From Amblyomma americanum (lineage: Eukaryota; Arthropoda; Arachnida; Ixodida; Ixodidae), in contig NC_135506.1 of assembly GCF_052857255.1 (NCBI RefSeq), positions 78,290,324-78,354,323 of the forward strand: a DNA stretch of 64,000 bases. Reading direction: 5' to 3'. Shown here one piece after another: positions 21,452 to 32,933 of the stretch. A program made the position numbers and the translations under genes. A model generated the notes under the pieces. It ran no database searches. It had not been told where the DNA came from and worked only from the letters and a program-made list of their open reading frames with translations. How positions within the stretch are numbered: position 1 is the first letter of the stretch; each line of letters opens with the position of its first letter.

Positions 21452-21772
21452 CTAGTGAAATGCATTGCTTTCTAGAAAGGTGATGTCGTGGTTGGGGCCA
21501 CCGTTTTCGCAGCGCAGCTGCAGCTGCTCTTCTGTGATAGTCGTTGACGTGGAAGTTGCGGTCGCGGCTGTACAGTTGCTATCGTAGCTCTCGTAGTTGC
21601 ACTGCTGATGATTCGCACATTCGCAGTGGCATGAATTCTGGACGTATTTGCGGTCGTCGCCATTGGTGTGCAGGACTTTGTATCTGCGTTTACGGTACTT
21701 GATGCTGATCATGAATTTAAGAGGCATAAGAGCAACTGGGATATAGAGCGCCATATTACAAGATGTTTGCAT
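21452..21772 (-). CDS. Cysteine-containing open frame, possible cluster member
   Basis: A 106-codon minus frame has a hydrophobic start (NMALYIPVALMPLKFMI), a basic patch (KYRKRRYK), a cysteine run (CHCECANHQQCNYESYDSNC) and a Thr-rich tail (TAATATSTSTTITEEQ). The cysteine run resembles CDCRYCKNCQGC in the frame at 44509-44736, and both are followed by Thr/Ser-rich sequence. This is the best sign of a shared protein between these two places. The start codon shown lies inside a reading frame that could be joined to upstream exons. A GTGAG donor-like site exists near 20967, too far to assign. Confidence 0.35.
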   Translation of the reverse strand: MQTSCNMALYIPVALMPLKFMISIKYRKRRYKVLHTNGDDRKYVQNSCHCECANHQQCNYESYDSNCTAATATSTSTTITEEQLQLRCENGGPNHDITFLESNAFH

Positions 21773-22079
21773 CTACGCAAGCTGGAATCAAACGCCAATT
21801 TCTAATTCTGTGACCCCTTGTGTCAAACTCGTCAGATGGCAGGTAACACCCAAAACACAGGTTGCAGAAAGATAGTTATAGCCTGTGTACACCAGTCCAA
21901 AAAATATTAAAGGCGAGGTGCGCCCAAAGAAGATTTCATGACAAAATCCTATAAGAAAATCTGTCAAACAAACTTAAAAGGTGCAGCAAGGCGAGCAAAG
22001 CAGAGCAGAAAAGTCCCGTTAAAAGAGGTCACTGAAAGAAGAATGAGGTAGGAAGCCGGCTCTTGTGCCCAAAAATTTT

Positions 22080-22640
22080 AGCGCTTATTGGTTGCTGGCA
22101 AGAAGGCGCAATTTACAAACGGGAGGAAGAAAAGGAAGACACTGTAGAGGGTAGAAAACGAGAGTACAGAAGGAAAGAATGAGGATAAGGGTGAGCATAG
22201 AAGAACGGGTAGAGAAGAAATTACCGATTGACAAATAAGGTAGGAGAAAGAGAGGAGTGTGAAAAGCGGCAACAGTGGGCCTATGCCATGAGAAAAGACT
22301 AATCCTGCGCGCAGGAAAAAATGGTGAACCCGTGCCGAACAAAAGGGACAAAACCCCATGCCTGGGTAGCAGAGGCAGGGCAAAAGCCCACCAAAATTGG
22401 CCATTTGGTGCCCCTGTCTACGGCCGGCATGACAGCAAGAAGTCCCATGAGGGAAGAAACGGCCAATTGTGCACCCGGAAAGGATGGTGAAAGGAGAAGC
22501 GCTGGGAAGAAGGCAGAAATGCGGACACCAGTTGGGATTTAAAGGCAATGGGGAGGACCCGTGGACAATAAAGAACGGTTGGAGGGGATGAAAAGTGATA
22601 ATGAAGGACGTCACTGATGTCCGCAAAGTATGAAGAAGGG
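22080..22640. other. Purine-rich strand block
   Basis: The plus strand is strongly purine-rich (AGGAAGAAAAGGAAG-type words) with two internal related blocks around GGCCATTTGGTGCCCC and CGGCCAATTGTGCACC in opposite senses. The bias leaves the minus strand free of stops for 182 codons (22078-22626); I do not read that as a gene. Confidence 0.5.
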
Positions 22641-22649
22641 AAAGAGAAG

Positions 22650-24059
22650 CGAAAGTGGTTGGTTTAAGAAAGAAAGGAAATGGCCATGCTCGGTACAGAC
22701 TGTGTCAAGAGAACAGGGAGAAGGAACGTGCCGGTGATCTGCAACCCGGTGATGTGCGACATGGACTGGCATTTGACAATTATCAACGGGGTCTTACTTA
22801 TCCCTGGTGAGACCAAGTACTTGGCTAAGGCATGAGAAACATCGGAAGAACCATCCGGAAGCCATTCCGGCTCACATATTCTCCACTTTCCGCAACTTGC
22901 TGCAATTATTAAGGAACATATCAAGAGCAGTGAAGGAAAAAAAACTGCTTAAAAGAAGAGGATGACAACCGGGAAGGAGTCGGCAGAAAACGATTGAGTT
23001 GGCGATAGCTGCGATAGTTGACGCGGACCTATTTCGCCCAAAAGCAGCATAGTGCAAAGCTGCTCCTAGTACCGATTGGATAACGGAAGGGCAGCCGGCG
23101 CAATAGGGGATCGAACTCTGCAATTTTCGTATACTAGCCTAACATTAAAACAACGAGGCCCCCGCTGTGAGGTTGCAGTATTTCTCATTGCTCAATTCGT
23201 TGTCGTGGTCGTCAAGGCCGTGTCGCTATCGGGCTTGTTGCATGTCAATGACTACCATTAGGATGGTCATGGTCGCGCCAGTTAGAGGGATTCTTATAGG
23301 TGTTTTCGGTTCTGATAGTTTCCGCACAGTAACCTTGTGTGCACAATTCTCTTAGCAGGGGAAGCTGTGGGGGCTTTGTAAGCACTATAGCTGGGGACAT
23401 TTTGGGAGCAGAGGACAGCGTTTCTATATTCGAGGCTTCGCATAGTGCGGGATGGCCACGACCGCCGGCATAAAACAACTAGTGCCCCGATCAAAGAAAT
23501 GGACGCCAAAATGTGCAGACATGATTACGGTCACCACCCTCATGAAGAACAAAACAAGTGCCGTTCCTACCACACTTCAGCCATCGGAGTGGTGGTGTGT
23601 CGTGTGACGTCACGCAACGTGACCCGCTGCGGAGACGCGTCGCAACTGCGCGCGCTCGGAGCCTCGCCGCTGTAATACCACGAGATTAGCGGTGATTTCA
23701 CAGCTGCTTCGCCGGCGCTGGTCGTTCAGTCTCGCCATGAACGAAGCACGCGTGCGCCAGTCCGAGCTCGTCAACTCTTAACAGTTTTTGCTCGTATAAC
23801 CAGGTTCAAACCATGCTTAAACCCGCCTAATTTTCTGTTATCTGGTTATCCCTGGTCAGCCTTGGCAGGTGAGCATATTAACAACGAAATGGTCGTCATC
23901 GCCGTAATAGTTTGTCGTGGTGGTGGTCGAGCTAGGACAGTTTTTCTGAACAGTGGTCCGTGTCACGGTGGAAGCTGACCTCATGCTCGTTCCGCGCTGC
24001 CGCTGCAGTTGACGCACCGCTAGTGGCGACGCTTGGTGTGTATGAGTGATGGTTGAGGT
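22650..24059. other. Intergenic; possible weak unit near 23.3-23.5 kb
   Basis: The minus strand at 23245-23510 reads MASISLIGALVVLC in one frame and a His/Pro/Asn-rich stretch (HPALCEASNIETLSSAP) in another, recalling the order in the clearer units, but no shared motif is present. 23600-23680 is GC-rich with CpG. Nothing else is supported. Confidence 0.25.
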
Positions 24060-24075
24060 GTTTATTTTTGCTGAG

Positions 24076-24476
24076 CTAATGTTCGTGGTAGTTGTGCCTT
24101 TGTCGCCGTGGTTTTCGTAATGGTGGTTGGACAGATGGCCACTCTGTTGGGGTGTGCATTCGTGGCTGTAGTGTGTGAGGGTTATGGTCTATGTGCAGGA
24201 ATGGCTTTTCGTGTTTTGGGGTCTGTAGATGTCCACTGAATAACCAGCGCTGCCGGCATGAGGAACAGCAGGAGCGTCGCCAGCAGACAAGTCTGCTGGG
24301 CTGAAATTTCCTCTGCCAAGAGTTTGACAAGGCATACAGGATGAGCTAGAGGAAAGCATCTGGAAGCTTTTCCTGCATTTAATGCGTATACGTCCAGTGT
24401 GGTTACGCTGTTTGACAGACGTTTTCCGGGTTTTATGGGTACGTTTATGGGTTTTACAGGTAGGTGAGCAGACCAT
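24076..24476 (-). pseudogene. Cluster unit with PHAG and GHLSNH motifs
   Basis: The minus strand reads APAVPHAGSAGYS (core at 24255-24269) and, in the same frame after one stop, TITLTHYSHE and SGHLSNHHYENHGDKG (24115-24150). The last motif matches RGHLTDHSFENHSN in the unit at 36 kb and TGHLSNHNH in the unit at 59 kb. One TAG between the two motifs makes this copy broken. In another frame the core reads LLLFLMPAALVI, a hydrophobic run seen at many cores; which of the two frames was used ancestrally is argued in the findings. No known family is recognised. Confidence 0.45.
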
Positions 24477-24938
24477 GTTTTGCCATGTTTAGTTTTCGAA
24501 AGCGCTGGCGATGTCCCGGAAAACAGTCTGGAAAAACGAATCTTTAGAATAGAATAGAGTTTATAGAATATAGAGTAGTGGGCTTGTGTATAATTAGGCA
24601 CATATGGCGCTGTGCGTTCGAATCTCATTATACGTGCATTTTTTCTATATTCTCCAGCGGCCGATGCGGTCGGCATTCATCCAGCGATCATGTTATCAGT
24701 AGCAAAACGCCATAGCTATGGGAGTCACCGGGGCTTCTTATAAGTTTACTTATCTACGTCGATGTGGGTGTTGTGGTTGCTGCCGCTGTGGCTGTAGAGT
24801 TCAATGTGGGTTGTGGCCTCGTCGCGTTCGTGCTCCTGTGGTATCGTAGTTTGTTCATTGTAGCCCCAGTTCAATTCCGGTTCACTTCAATGAGGCCATC
24901 GCACGTGTTCAACTGTTGAAATTAACGCTTTGGTGGTA

Positions 24939-25076
24939 TTACTGCAGTGAACGTGCAGCGATTATGGTGGATCTACTTGTGTTGTGCGTGAGCTCTATCC
25001 CAGATGGTGGCGCCACTAGCATAAGGAATGGCAGCAGCGCCACCAGCAGGTAAAGCAGGCAGAGCTCAGTTGCCAT
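24939..25076 (-). CDS. Signal-peptide-like short frame in a cluster unit
   Basis: From an ATG at 25076-25074 the frame reads MATELCLLYLLVALLPFLM, then LVAPPSGIELTHNT, a textbook signal peptide with a likely cut near APPSG. A donor-like site (ACAACACAA then GTAGAT) lies about 33 codons in, so this may be a first exon. Without splicing the peptide ends after 45 residues at 24939. A second hydrophobic core (ALLLFFMSAAT) lies about 60 bases upstream in another frame, the same pairing seen in other units. Function unknown. Confidence 0.35.
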   Translation of the reverse strand: MATELCLLYLLVALLPFLMLVAPPSGIELTHNTSRSTIIAARSLQ

Positions 25077-25199
25077 CTGTTGCTGCTGACATGAAGAACA
25101 ATAGCAGTGCCTACTTGTACGCGGCCCCCACGACTTTCCATGGCCGTCGAGTTGAAACGCTCGGGAAAGAGATGCCGAGAGCAACTGCTCTACGGGTGG

Positions 25200-25979
25200 G
25201 TAGAAGTCGCCACCATCCTTCTGGAGACAGAGGTGCAGATGCTCGCGGAAACGCTGACGAGTAGGGACAGGCTGTGCTCAGCTGCGGCCACGTCACAGAA
25301 GCCTGCACGGGAAGAGCGCCGCTGCTTTGAGGCACTCAATGGGAAGTCAGTAAAAAAACTGCAAACAAAATGTATTTTTTCGGCGGGAAAAGTGTTGGGT
25401 GCTCACGCGAGGAACTGCTGTTCCCTTTCGGAGCATGACCTACACAGTCGCGCTAAAATGAACAAAGCCGAGATTCCGAGGGAGCGGCCGGCGCACGTGA
25501 ATGCATTTTGTATATTGTCGCTGTGTGAAGTATCTTGCATAGCCGTCTCCGTACTTTGAACAGTGTGGAGAGCTTATTTCATGGCCGATTACTTGCGGAT
25601 CATTCTAAGCAAGAGCAAATGTTTCGGTACTGAGAGCAGAAATGGAAGAAAAAAAGAACCACTTATAACCACAAGCGCGGCTGCAAGCTGGTGACGACGA
25701 ACCAATTGCCAACTTCATGTTTTGAAAGAACGCTGAGTTGTGACTGACTTGGTAAAATTATCCACGCCACTAACATAAAGATATGTTACTTAGACCGTAT
25801 ATCAGCTTGATCAGCAGTAATGTGCTTCGCAATGAAAATAAGCGGCATGTTCATGTTTAGGAATAGAGGCTGAGCTCTATGTACGCGAAGTTTCGCGCGA
25901 AGGCCCAAACGAAGAGAAAATAAAGTGCTTTGCCAGCATAAGCGTGTCTTATTTATATGTAGCTGAGTGTCACAGAGGT
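25200..25979. other. No recognisable gene
   Basis: A 150-codon plus frame (25107-25559) shows no domain and begins inside the opposite-strand cluster unit. The rest is AT-rich with no motif. Confidence 0.35.
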
Positions 25980-25981
25980 GA

Positions 25982-26368
25982 CGACGGCACCCACCCCTTC
26001 TGCGCACTAACTTTACAAATTGCTTCCAACACCGGTTGTACGCATTTGCTCACCGTCGGTTGTGCGATGCCGAGGTGCGCCTCGTTACCAACGGCAGTCT
26101 GAAAGCCGCCAGTGGCAAATAACCGCAGTGCACACAGCACTTGCCGCCGCACCGACAGCGCGCTCGCAGGCAAACCTCCCAGTTCATCGGCGAGTTCGCC
26201 GCACAACCACTCCACAGTCTGCTTCTCCAGTCGAAAAAGGCGTCGAAACAGCTCGTCCGGCAGGTCAAGCGCGTCTTCGTGCGCCCTCCTTCGACGTTGC
26301 TCGCGCCAGCGCAGCCGCCTCAGTCGTATCGCCGCGTACACCGCCTCCATTTTCTGTCGCAAACGCAA
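25982..26368 (-). pseudogene. PIF/Harbinger transposase, N-terminal relic
   Basis: The minus strand reads LDLPDELFRRLFRLEKQTVE, then LCGELADELGG, then VRRQVLCALRLFATGGFQTA, then VGNEAHLGIAQPTVSKCVQP. This is the N-terminal half of HARBI1-type transposases (FRLxxxTVxxL...QVLxALRFxATGxFQxxVGxxxxxxQxTVSR). The frame stops at 25970 just after WVPSSPL, and the DDE catalytic part is not found downstream. The stretch is GC-rich and otherwise intact over 130 codons, so it may be fairly young or under past selection. In hosts HARBI1-like genes can be domesticated, but a truncated transposon is simpler here. Confidence 0.75.
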
Positions 26369-26588
26369 CGGTCAAATTGATGGCCTCGAAACTGTCACAA
26401 AAAACTGTCAATTAGCGGCTGCATAATAAGCTGTGCAACGTCACCACTTCTGCCACACCAGTGACGTAATCTGCAGCCACCCATGACGCGAAAAAGCAAA
26501 ATGGCCGCCGGCGACGACCGACCCATAAGAGTGAGGCTTATTGACGCCTTTTTGACAAGTTTTTGGCAATTTTTCTAATTGACCGTTG
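26359..26588. repeat. Inverted repeat next to the Harbinger relic
   Basis: ACGCAACGGTCAAATT near 26359-26375 is repeated in reverse complement near 26574-26588 (AATTGACCGTTGCGT), about 215 bases apart. It overlaps the 5' end of the transposase frame. It could be terminal repeat sequence or a small separate foldback. TSDs were not seen. Confidence 0.35.
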
Positions 26589-26589
26589 C

Positions 26590-28269
26590 GTAATCTGGCC
26601 CCAGGAGAGAGAACGGAAAGGGGAACACGGCGAGGTAGAAAGATAACTTCACGCTTTTGCAGTGTGTAGTCCGCACTATGACACAGCTGCCGATACAACA
26701 GACACTCCGTTAATCAGAACATTTTGAGCAGTCCGCATCATCAACCGAATGATCGCCGCAGCACAGACTACGACTGGGCACATCAGATGAGCAAAGGTTG
26801 GAGGGAAATGGTTGTCCTTGCAAAGGGGCAACGCATCGCTGATTTCGAAGCTCTGCTGCCATGACCAAAATGCCAGAAATTTCTGCATTGCAAAAGGTCG
26901 AGGATGTAGCGGGTCGACGCAGTGCACTATAGCCCGAACCTTAAGCTCAGATGGGCGCGAAAACCCTGCAAAAGCAGCTATAATGCGCTCTGCAGGCACA
27001 CGAGAGAAATCAACATTTCTGATATAGCGGAATACTATAATCACGTCTCACCGGCGTCCTAAAGGTCCTCAAGCATTTCCTAAGGAGAAGCCGATGGGTC
27101 CCTGCCGCGCATGATGCCTTTGGTACAAGAGAGTTGCTCAGGTATGAAATGTGTAACTGGAAAAGACTCGAAGGATGTGTGATGAACAACACGCACCGGT
27201 CATCCGAGGATCGGCACGGAATGAACCTCCTGCGAAAGGGCGCACCTCAGAAATTTCTAAGTGGCGGCTGACAGAAGCCTTTAGCTGCTCCTGGATGATT
27301 TTAAGAGTTCTTCAGTTTTAGGGTTCCGTCTCTAGTAGGTACAGACACCATTAGAACCATATTGACACCAATTTTTTTTGAAGGATACCAGGAGCAAGCT
27401 TTGAGCCGGCAGACTGCGAATCAGGGTGCCGGACACCCACTCGTGGTCCGGGTGGACATCAGACTTGACTTCCGCCTAAATAAGTAAACACCTGGTCAAA
27501 ACCCCCGACTCGTGTATCCTCACCTGAGAAGGCTGAAGAGACTGTCCAGAGGAGGCAACAGGTTCGAAGACAGGCACAAGTTCCACGGCAGAGCGTACTT
27601 GGCGCCTCTTGTTCGTTAGTTGATATCCGGTAGTCTTTGCCCTGGTTCCCAAAGCCTAGACACAGCAGATAAGTGGAAAGAAAGAATGGGAAAAACATGC
27701 CAGTATCATGCCGAACAACTTTATTTTGTATACCGACTACGATAAAAAATTGATGCTGATTAGCTTCGCTAATACAGGATATAAGAAGCGAAAGATGTCG
27801 TCGTTTGCTGTGTTCGGTGGCGTTGGCATTGACAATGATCTAGACAGCGATGGCTTTGAGCAAAGGATGGCCTCATGGCTGGCTCCCTGGATATGCGGAC
27901 GCCTCATTCGTGCTTTCATACAAGTGACGGTGGTGAGAGAGATATGTGGCCTGAATGCATTAGTGCTGAGAGCGTTGTGGCTGACATGTGGCGCTGCAGC
28001 AATAGCTAAGCCGCAGCGTTCATTTGGTGATCAATTTCTCGCGATCAACCATTAACTGCATGCCACCTCCCAGGGTGGCAGGGAGGGCGCGCTGCCTATC
28101 CAGCGTGCGGAACGCAATCAAAGCTGCAGCTGGACACAACGCCACGTACATGAAAGCTATATTGAGGTCTGCACTGACCCACGGAGCCGGTTGTGCTCCT
28201 TTCTTTTCGTGAAAATGAACGGCCTTTGCAAAGTTGTCAACGCCAATGAACTCTATGAACGCCTTCGGC
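26590..28269. other. Intergenic with two unassigned open frames
   Basis: A 122-codon minus frame (26676-27044; includes SRPSELKVRAIVHCVDPLHP) and a 115-codon plus frame (27708-28055; starts MPNNFILYTDYDKKLMLISF) show no domain. The first lies beyond the 5' side of the Harbinger relic and could belong to its second protein, but no such motif was seen. Neither has supporting splice or polyadenylation signals. Confidence 0.3.
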
Positions 28270-28405
28270 TAACTTGTTTCGTTTGGTTTTTGAGGAAAGC
28301 AAATGGCAAAGTGACCGTCTCACATATCTCTGTGGACGCCCCAACCACGCCGTAAAGGAAGGGATAAAGGAGGGAGACAACGAAGAAAGAGAAAACTGAG
28401 AATTG
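28270..28405 (-). repeat. Ruka SINE 3' fragment
   Basis: On the minus strand: CTCCCTCCTTTATCCCTTCC, then CGGCGTGGTTGGGGCGTCC and ATATGTGAGACGG, the last third of Ruka. The tRNA-like head is absent. Confidence 0.7.
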
Positions 28406-29199
28406 GAAGTTTGATTTTGAGGAAAGGTGCGGCGCTGCGCAGCGGCGGAACACCTGTGGCTCTGTGGTACTAGTGGCGCAAGGGCAGTAGTGACTATGGA
28501 GCAAGAGAGAAATATGCGCGGTGATCTAGGCTCGCGTTGTTACGTCATGTGCCTCCTCGAAACACCGCCACGGCGAAATCGCAAGTTCACGGCCAGTAAA
28601 GCTTTCGCTTTAAAAATATCGCATTGATTAGTTGGTGTTTTGATATTGGTTTCAGCACCTCAGCGGCATTTTCAATGTGACTGTGCCAAGTAACCGCGCA
28701 TGAGATATTGTGTATGCTCAGCTATAAACACGAGTTTTTCTAAACTGCATCGCTAAGTGATTAATGGCGGCTGGTGGCTGCGATCGATGGTGGCTGGATT
28801 TTAGGTAACGTTATAGCGATGCACTTTGTTCGAGATAACGATAAAGCGGTGTCGTCTCAAACATACAGACACTCTCCACCTCTTCCGCACCCTTCACAAC
28901 GACCCACTCCGCCCGTAAGATTCCCCCTCATAGAAACTTGTTGCCGCTAACCGAACTGGCCCCTACCACCCCTGAAGGAGCCGAAGCGGCTCCGAAACGG
29001 GACATTGTTTACCCACCAGGAAGTGGTAACTGTACACTGGTGCTCTTGGACATGCGCTTAGCCTAGGTGAAGTTAATGACATTTTCCAGTGTGTCGCAAA
29101 AAGCATGAATTAAGGAAATAGCCAGCACCTTATGCTACACTGGATAAATTCCCGTAAACAATGTTATTGCAACTACGGCGTCGGAGGAAGCACCCTACC
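28406..29199. other. No recognisable gene
   Basis: Begins with GC-rich sequence (CTGCGCAGCGGCGGAACACC) ending in GTAAAGCTTTCGCTTT. The rest is AT-rich. No feature is supported. Confidence 0.35.
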
Positions 29200-29631
29200 C
29201 GAACGGGACTGGTGAAGAGTGGCACAGCAGTTCAGAGGTTGCACCGACGGTACAGGGGAACGCGGGCTCTCCTCCAACTGTCACAAAAACTACTGTCGCG
29301 ACACGAAGCCGCATTCTGGCGGCAAATATGAATTGGCTCCTATCCACACTGGCGCATAGCTCACTACTACTCTCTACGGTACTGCAGCCATTGCACATAA
29401 TACGGGCCATGTATGGGCATGCCCGTATCCAACGGGTGCTCCTCCTACCGCAGCCCTGATCCCTAATACTGGGAGACAAGGATGACTTGCAGAACGCTGA
29501 GCAGAACGCGCTGGCTGATCTTTAGAGCTTAGGCAGGGGCCCCTGCCATCGTAGACCTGGACTGAGGGCCCCGCCCGAGCAGCGGAGGTTAACTTGTCTT
29601 ACATTTTACAAAGTTTTTTTTCACTCAGTCA
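29200..29631 (+). pseudogene. LINE 3' end, element A
   Basis: The plus strand keeps pieces of a LINE C-terminus (HVWACPYPTGAPP, then PNTGRQ, then LADL) and a 3' end GGGCCCCGCCCGAGCAGC, then TTTTACAAAGTTTTTTTTCAC and a TCACTCAGTCATC tail. Tick LINEs of the RNase-H-bearing type commonly end in AAAGTTT followed by repeated TCAC. Several stops are present. A related element end sits at the matching place in the second copy of this segment (41270-41620). Confidence 0.65.
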
Positions 29632-30526
29632 TCGAGGAAACAGCAGAGATTGCACTGAACTCACCGAATTTATTTCGAAGGGCCATGGACGTCTCTGCTG
29701 CGCTCGAACAACCTGGCAATGCTCTTGGAGGAAAGGGAACGCGAAGCTCGTCAAGTCTCCGGTCTCCACGTCATATTAGAGTGCAGCTCTTAAGGCCCGT
29801 TCCACGCTCCCGCGTCGCAGTCGTCGGCGTAGACGTCGGTGTAATCATTTGGCGAAAAAGGAGAGCGAAATTCCACCTGAAAATTGGCCTCTGGAGGAAG
29901 GACCCAGATGTTGGCTAGCAAGCTTTGCATTACCGGCTATCGTAATCGTCTGTCAAGATTTTAGTGTCTGTTGCTCTTGTTCTGGCGGGCGAAATAAATC
30001 TAACTCTTTGGTTGGCTGAATGATTGATTTTACTTTTCTTGCCCTTCTCTGGCGCTGCTTTGACTGTCCACATCTTCGCTAGCGTGGATAACTATGAAGC
30101 GCTTGCTTCAGTCGATGTCATTAATCGTTGCGCTTCTATTACTGGTAGACACACAGCTCGTGTTTGTGATCGTCGTGATGGCTGTAGTGGCTAGAAGTGG
30201 TTGATGGCGTTGTCTTGGTTCTCAGACTTGTCTCAATTATGCTTTTTGCTTCGCTTGTGGGCGCGATATCTGCACTTTGTCCTATTCGTGGGAACATGTT
30301 TTGTGGGATTCGTAGTTGGGTAATTATAGATGATTGGGAGGGCGTCGTACTGGTACGACATTTCCTGTGGTATGATATCACACTTGTCTTCTTGGTTCCT
30401 GCATTTTCCTTTGAACTGGAAGCGTAAAAATTTTCTTTGCTGTGGTTGCGCTACGTTTTCTTTGTTTCAGGGGCATTTCGATTTTTTTTGCGTGTTTCAG
30501 TGCTCTTTCCACATGGAGCTTGCGAC

Positions 30527-30672
30527 TGCGCTTGACTTTCGGCTGCACTTTGACTTTCGGCTGCACTTTGACTTTCGGCTGCACTTTGACTTTCGGCTGC
30601 ACTTGACTTTCAGCTGGGCTTGACTTTCGGCTGCGCTTGACATTCGGCTGCGCTTGACTTTCGGCTGCACTT
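30527..30672. repeat. 18-bp minisatellite
   Basis: About eight copies of CTGCACTTTGACTTTCGG and its 17-bp variant CTGCGCTTGACTTTCGG. Four consecutive copies are identical 18-mers. In the minus frame they give the repeat VQPKVK. Confidence 0.9.
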
Positions 30673-30673
30673 G

Positions 30674-30748
30674 CTTTGTTTGTTTCTTTGGTGTGTTTCT
30701 TTTTGTGTTCCTTTGGTGTGTTTCTTTGGGGTTTCTTTGGCGTGGCTG
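30674..30748. repeat. T/G-rich short tandem repeat
   Basis: Repeats of TTTCTTTGGTGTG and shortened variants directly after the 18-bp array. In the minus frame they read as Lys/Thr-rich sequence (TPKEHKKKHTKETNK). Confidence 0.75.
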
Positions 30749-31769
30749 CGTTTTTATATGTGACATTGTCTGTGGTCTCGCTCATCCGGTCCTTCCTCGC
30801 TCTGGTAGCCGCTTTCAATGCTGTAGTTATCGGACCCGTTGGTGTGTTTCGGTGAACTGTGTCCGCGCTGGCGGGTAGGGTAGTGTTCATGGCGCAGTCA
30901 CAGAAGTAGCTGCTATGGGTGTCTTGCTTCCGGTTTTCAGGGCTGTTATTTACTTTGGCTATGCTTGCTGAAGTTTTCAATGTCGCTGTTGTGTCGTGGT
31001 GTTGGCTTTGCTATAGCTGTGGCTGCACTGCGGCTTTTGCTTTGTTGTGATCGTGGTCGCAAGCGCAGGGGGTACGTGTGTGGCTTAATCGGGAAGGGTG
31101 TGTGCTGTGTTGTATGAATGGTCTGTGCATTCACATGAGGAATAGCACCAGCGTCGACGATTCCAACGGCCTAAATCCAGAAATCTGTCGACCCGGTCAG
31201 GAAAAGAAGCAGCGTCAGAATGGAGGCAAAAATTTGGAAGATCCGACGGCCTCACTTCTACAGCTGCCGGCTGATTCCAAGCGCTGGGCTACGATTGCCA
31301 CTGGCCACATGGTAGCGTAGCCCCCAAGAAGTTCCGTAGCCCCGGACGAAAGGCAGCAACATATCTTCCCGTGGTCACCCGCGCCTTGCAGCATTCGGAT
31401 GGATGCAACCTGCAAAAAGGCAATGCCCAATTTTGTATCTTAATTTCTCAATGAGCTCAGTGGTTTATATTCACACTGCTTAGGAATCTGTGCATCTGTG
31501 CTGGTGGCCAACGCCATCGAGCCAGTTATCAGAGTGTGATCAATGTTTCTTCTGACGTCACACGGGACGCACTGCTCTGAAAATGAAAGTCGGGAAGCAG
31601 AAGCAGGCGAGCAGAGGATAACAGTCAAAGGACAAATTTTCTGTGGCTGATGTGGCTTTCGGTTTACTGGGGTTCTTTTCGATGTCTTCGGAACTGGATC
31701 TTTCCAGCTAATGCCCTCCTATTTTGCGCTAAGCGTGCAATTTTTCCGTGTACCTCATACGCTTGTATT

Positions 31770-32000
31770 CTTTCGGAATCCACTCATTTACCCCAGTTGA
31801 CCATCGTTGCTTGTCCTGCTCAAATAAACATTTAATATTTTCTTGATTTTAAGTAGGAATTTCAGCTCACCTTTGTTCCCTGATCCAGTTTACTGTCTAT
31901 CACATAACATTATCCAGTTTAGATTCAAACCTTTTTGTTAGCCTCCTTGTTTCTGCCCACTAGGTGAGTACTGGCAAAATACATTTTTATACATTTCAGT
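31770..32000 (-). pseudogene. Decayed RTE-like LINE fragment
   Basis: Plus-strand text GTTAGCCTCCTTGTTTCTGCC, then ACTAGGTGAGTACTGGCAA (about 31937-31980), and GGAATCCACTCATTTACC (31776-31793) match, in reverse, the well-known C-terminal third of the tick RTE LINE. The order is scrambled or internally deleted, and no frame is open. Confidence 0.55.
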
Positions 32001-32660
32001 TGATTTCAATTTGAAGTTAAGTTTTTAAAGTGGTTGAAGTTTTATAATAAGCTGCGGCTAGGTTAGCTGCGGCTAATAAGCGCGGAGGGTCCAAAGCGAA
32101 GCACACTAGGCCTAGTGAGAGTGAGCTCGCGCTATGCTATCAGTTTACCGTCGCCAGGCGCGTAAGCGGGCAGCGCGTGCTGTGGTAAACCGTACTGCTT
32201 GGGCATGCCAATTTCATCCTTTTAACTGATTTATTCTTTCTCATGCCACCGCTTGTCACCTCTCACGCAGTGCTGTGAGATTGCTTAAGGGCGAAACATG
32301 TGCCTGGTAGCGGTAGCAGGCGAAGTCTGAAGAGAATGAACCGGCATAGGCTTGGTAATGTGTAGCTGTGTGGAACCATTTATGTCGCGTTCGATTAATT
32401 GTGCGCAAGAAGACAGCTAAGGCTTGCCTTATAACATGCCAAACACCACATTACTGAATATGCTATGTCAAAAGAAAGATCAGATTTTAATGTTAACGTT
32501 TGTTTAGGGCGTTTGCTTCCTATAGAAAAAAGTGTACAGGTGAAAAATCTACTATTGCCTTTTCTCCTAAGAATAACCTATGTCGGCGAGACAGTTTGCC
32601 GGTGATAGTGACCGGGAGACTACTGATCTCCCCAACGAAACGATGGGTTCAGATGGAATG
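32001..32660. other. No recognisable gene
   Basis: AT-rich DNA with no supported feature. Confidence 0.35.
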
Positions 32661-32933
32661 CGGGGAGTCAGTGCTTTGGTTGAATTTATATAAGGGGTTA
32701 GGGATTTATTGGCACGCTGCCTGTGCCAATATTACGCCCCAAGGTCTCCAAGCGTACTCCTATCACCCCTGAACGTCTGCTCGGACCTCCGATCATTGAC
32801 CCAGGGAGCGATCTCTACCAGCTACGCCATCTTCTGCCACCCCAATCGGCCCACTGAGCACCGCGGCCAGACACTTTCATTCGACCAGAGGGTGCTCGGG
32901 TGCTTAATGCAATAAACTCGATGAAAAAAAAAA
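32661..32933 (+). repeat. Possible polyadenylated retroposed insertion
   Basis: GC-richer sequence ends in AATAAA (32910-32915) followed by ten As (32924-32933), the look of a reverse-transcribed 3' end. The source family was not recognised and the 5' limit is a guess. Confidence 0.3.

Larger units (their letters stand above)
29640..31430 (-). pseudogene. Cluster unit, segment copy 1 (Lys-rich repeat protein relic)
   Basis: Read on the minus strand: acceptor TGCCTTTTTGCAG ending at about 31413; a hydrophobic core LTLLLFLTGSTD (about 31200); the motif DAGAIPHVNAQT (31132-31146). A Thr/His/Pro/Lys-rich stretch follows, including a 200-codon frame (30378-30980) rich in Lys, Thr and Asn. A Thr run LLATTAITTITNTS lies near 30170. 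A donor-like AATTCG then GTGAGTTC lies at 29655-29665. Stops and shifts separate the pieces. The whole stretch aligns block by block with 41690-43120. Product unknown; a secreted or membrane-bound low-complexity protein is the inference. Confidence 0.45.

Noticed and set aside
22078..22626. 182-codon minus-strand open frame
   Set aside because: It follows a purine-rich plus strand (pyrimidine-rich minus), which removes stop codons; the translation is Phe/Ser/Pro/Leu-rich with no motif.
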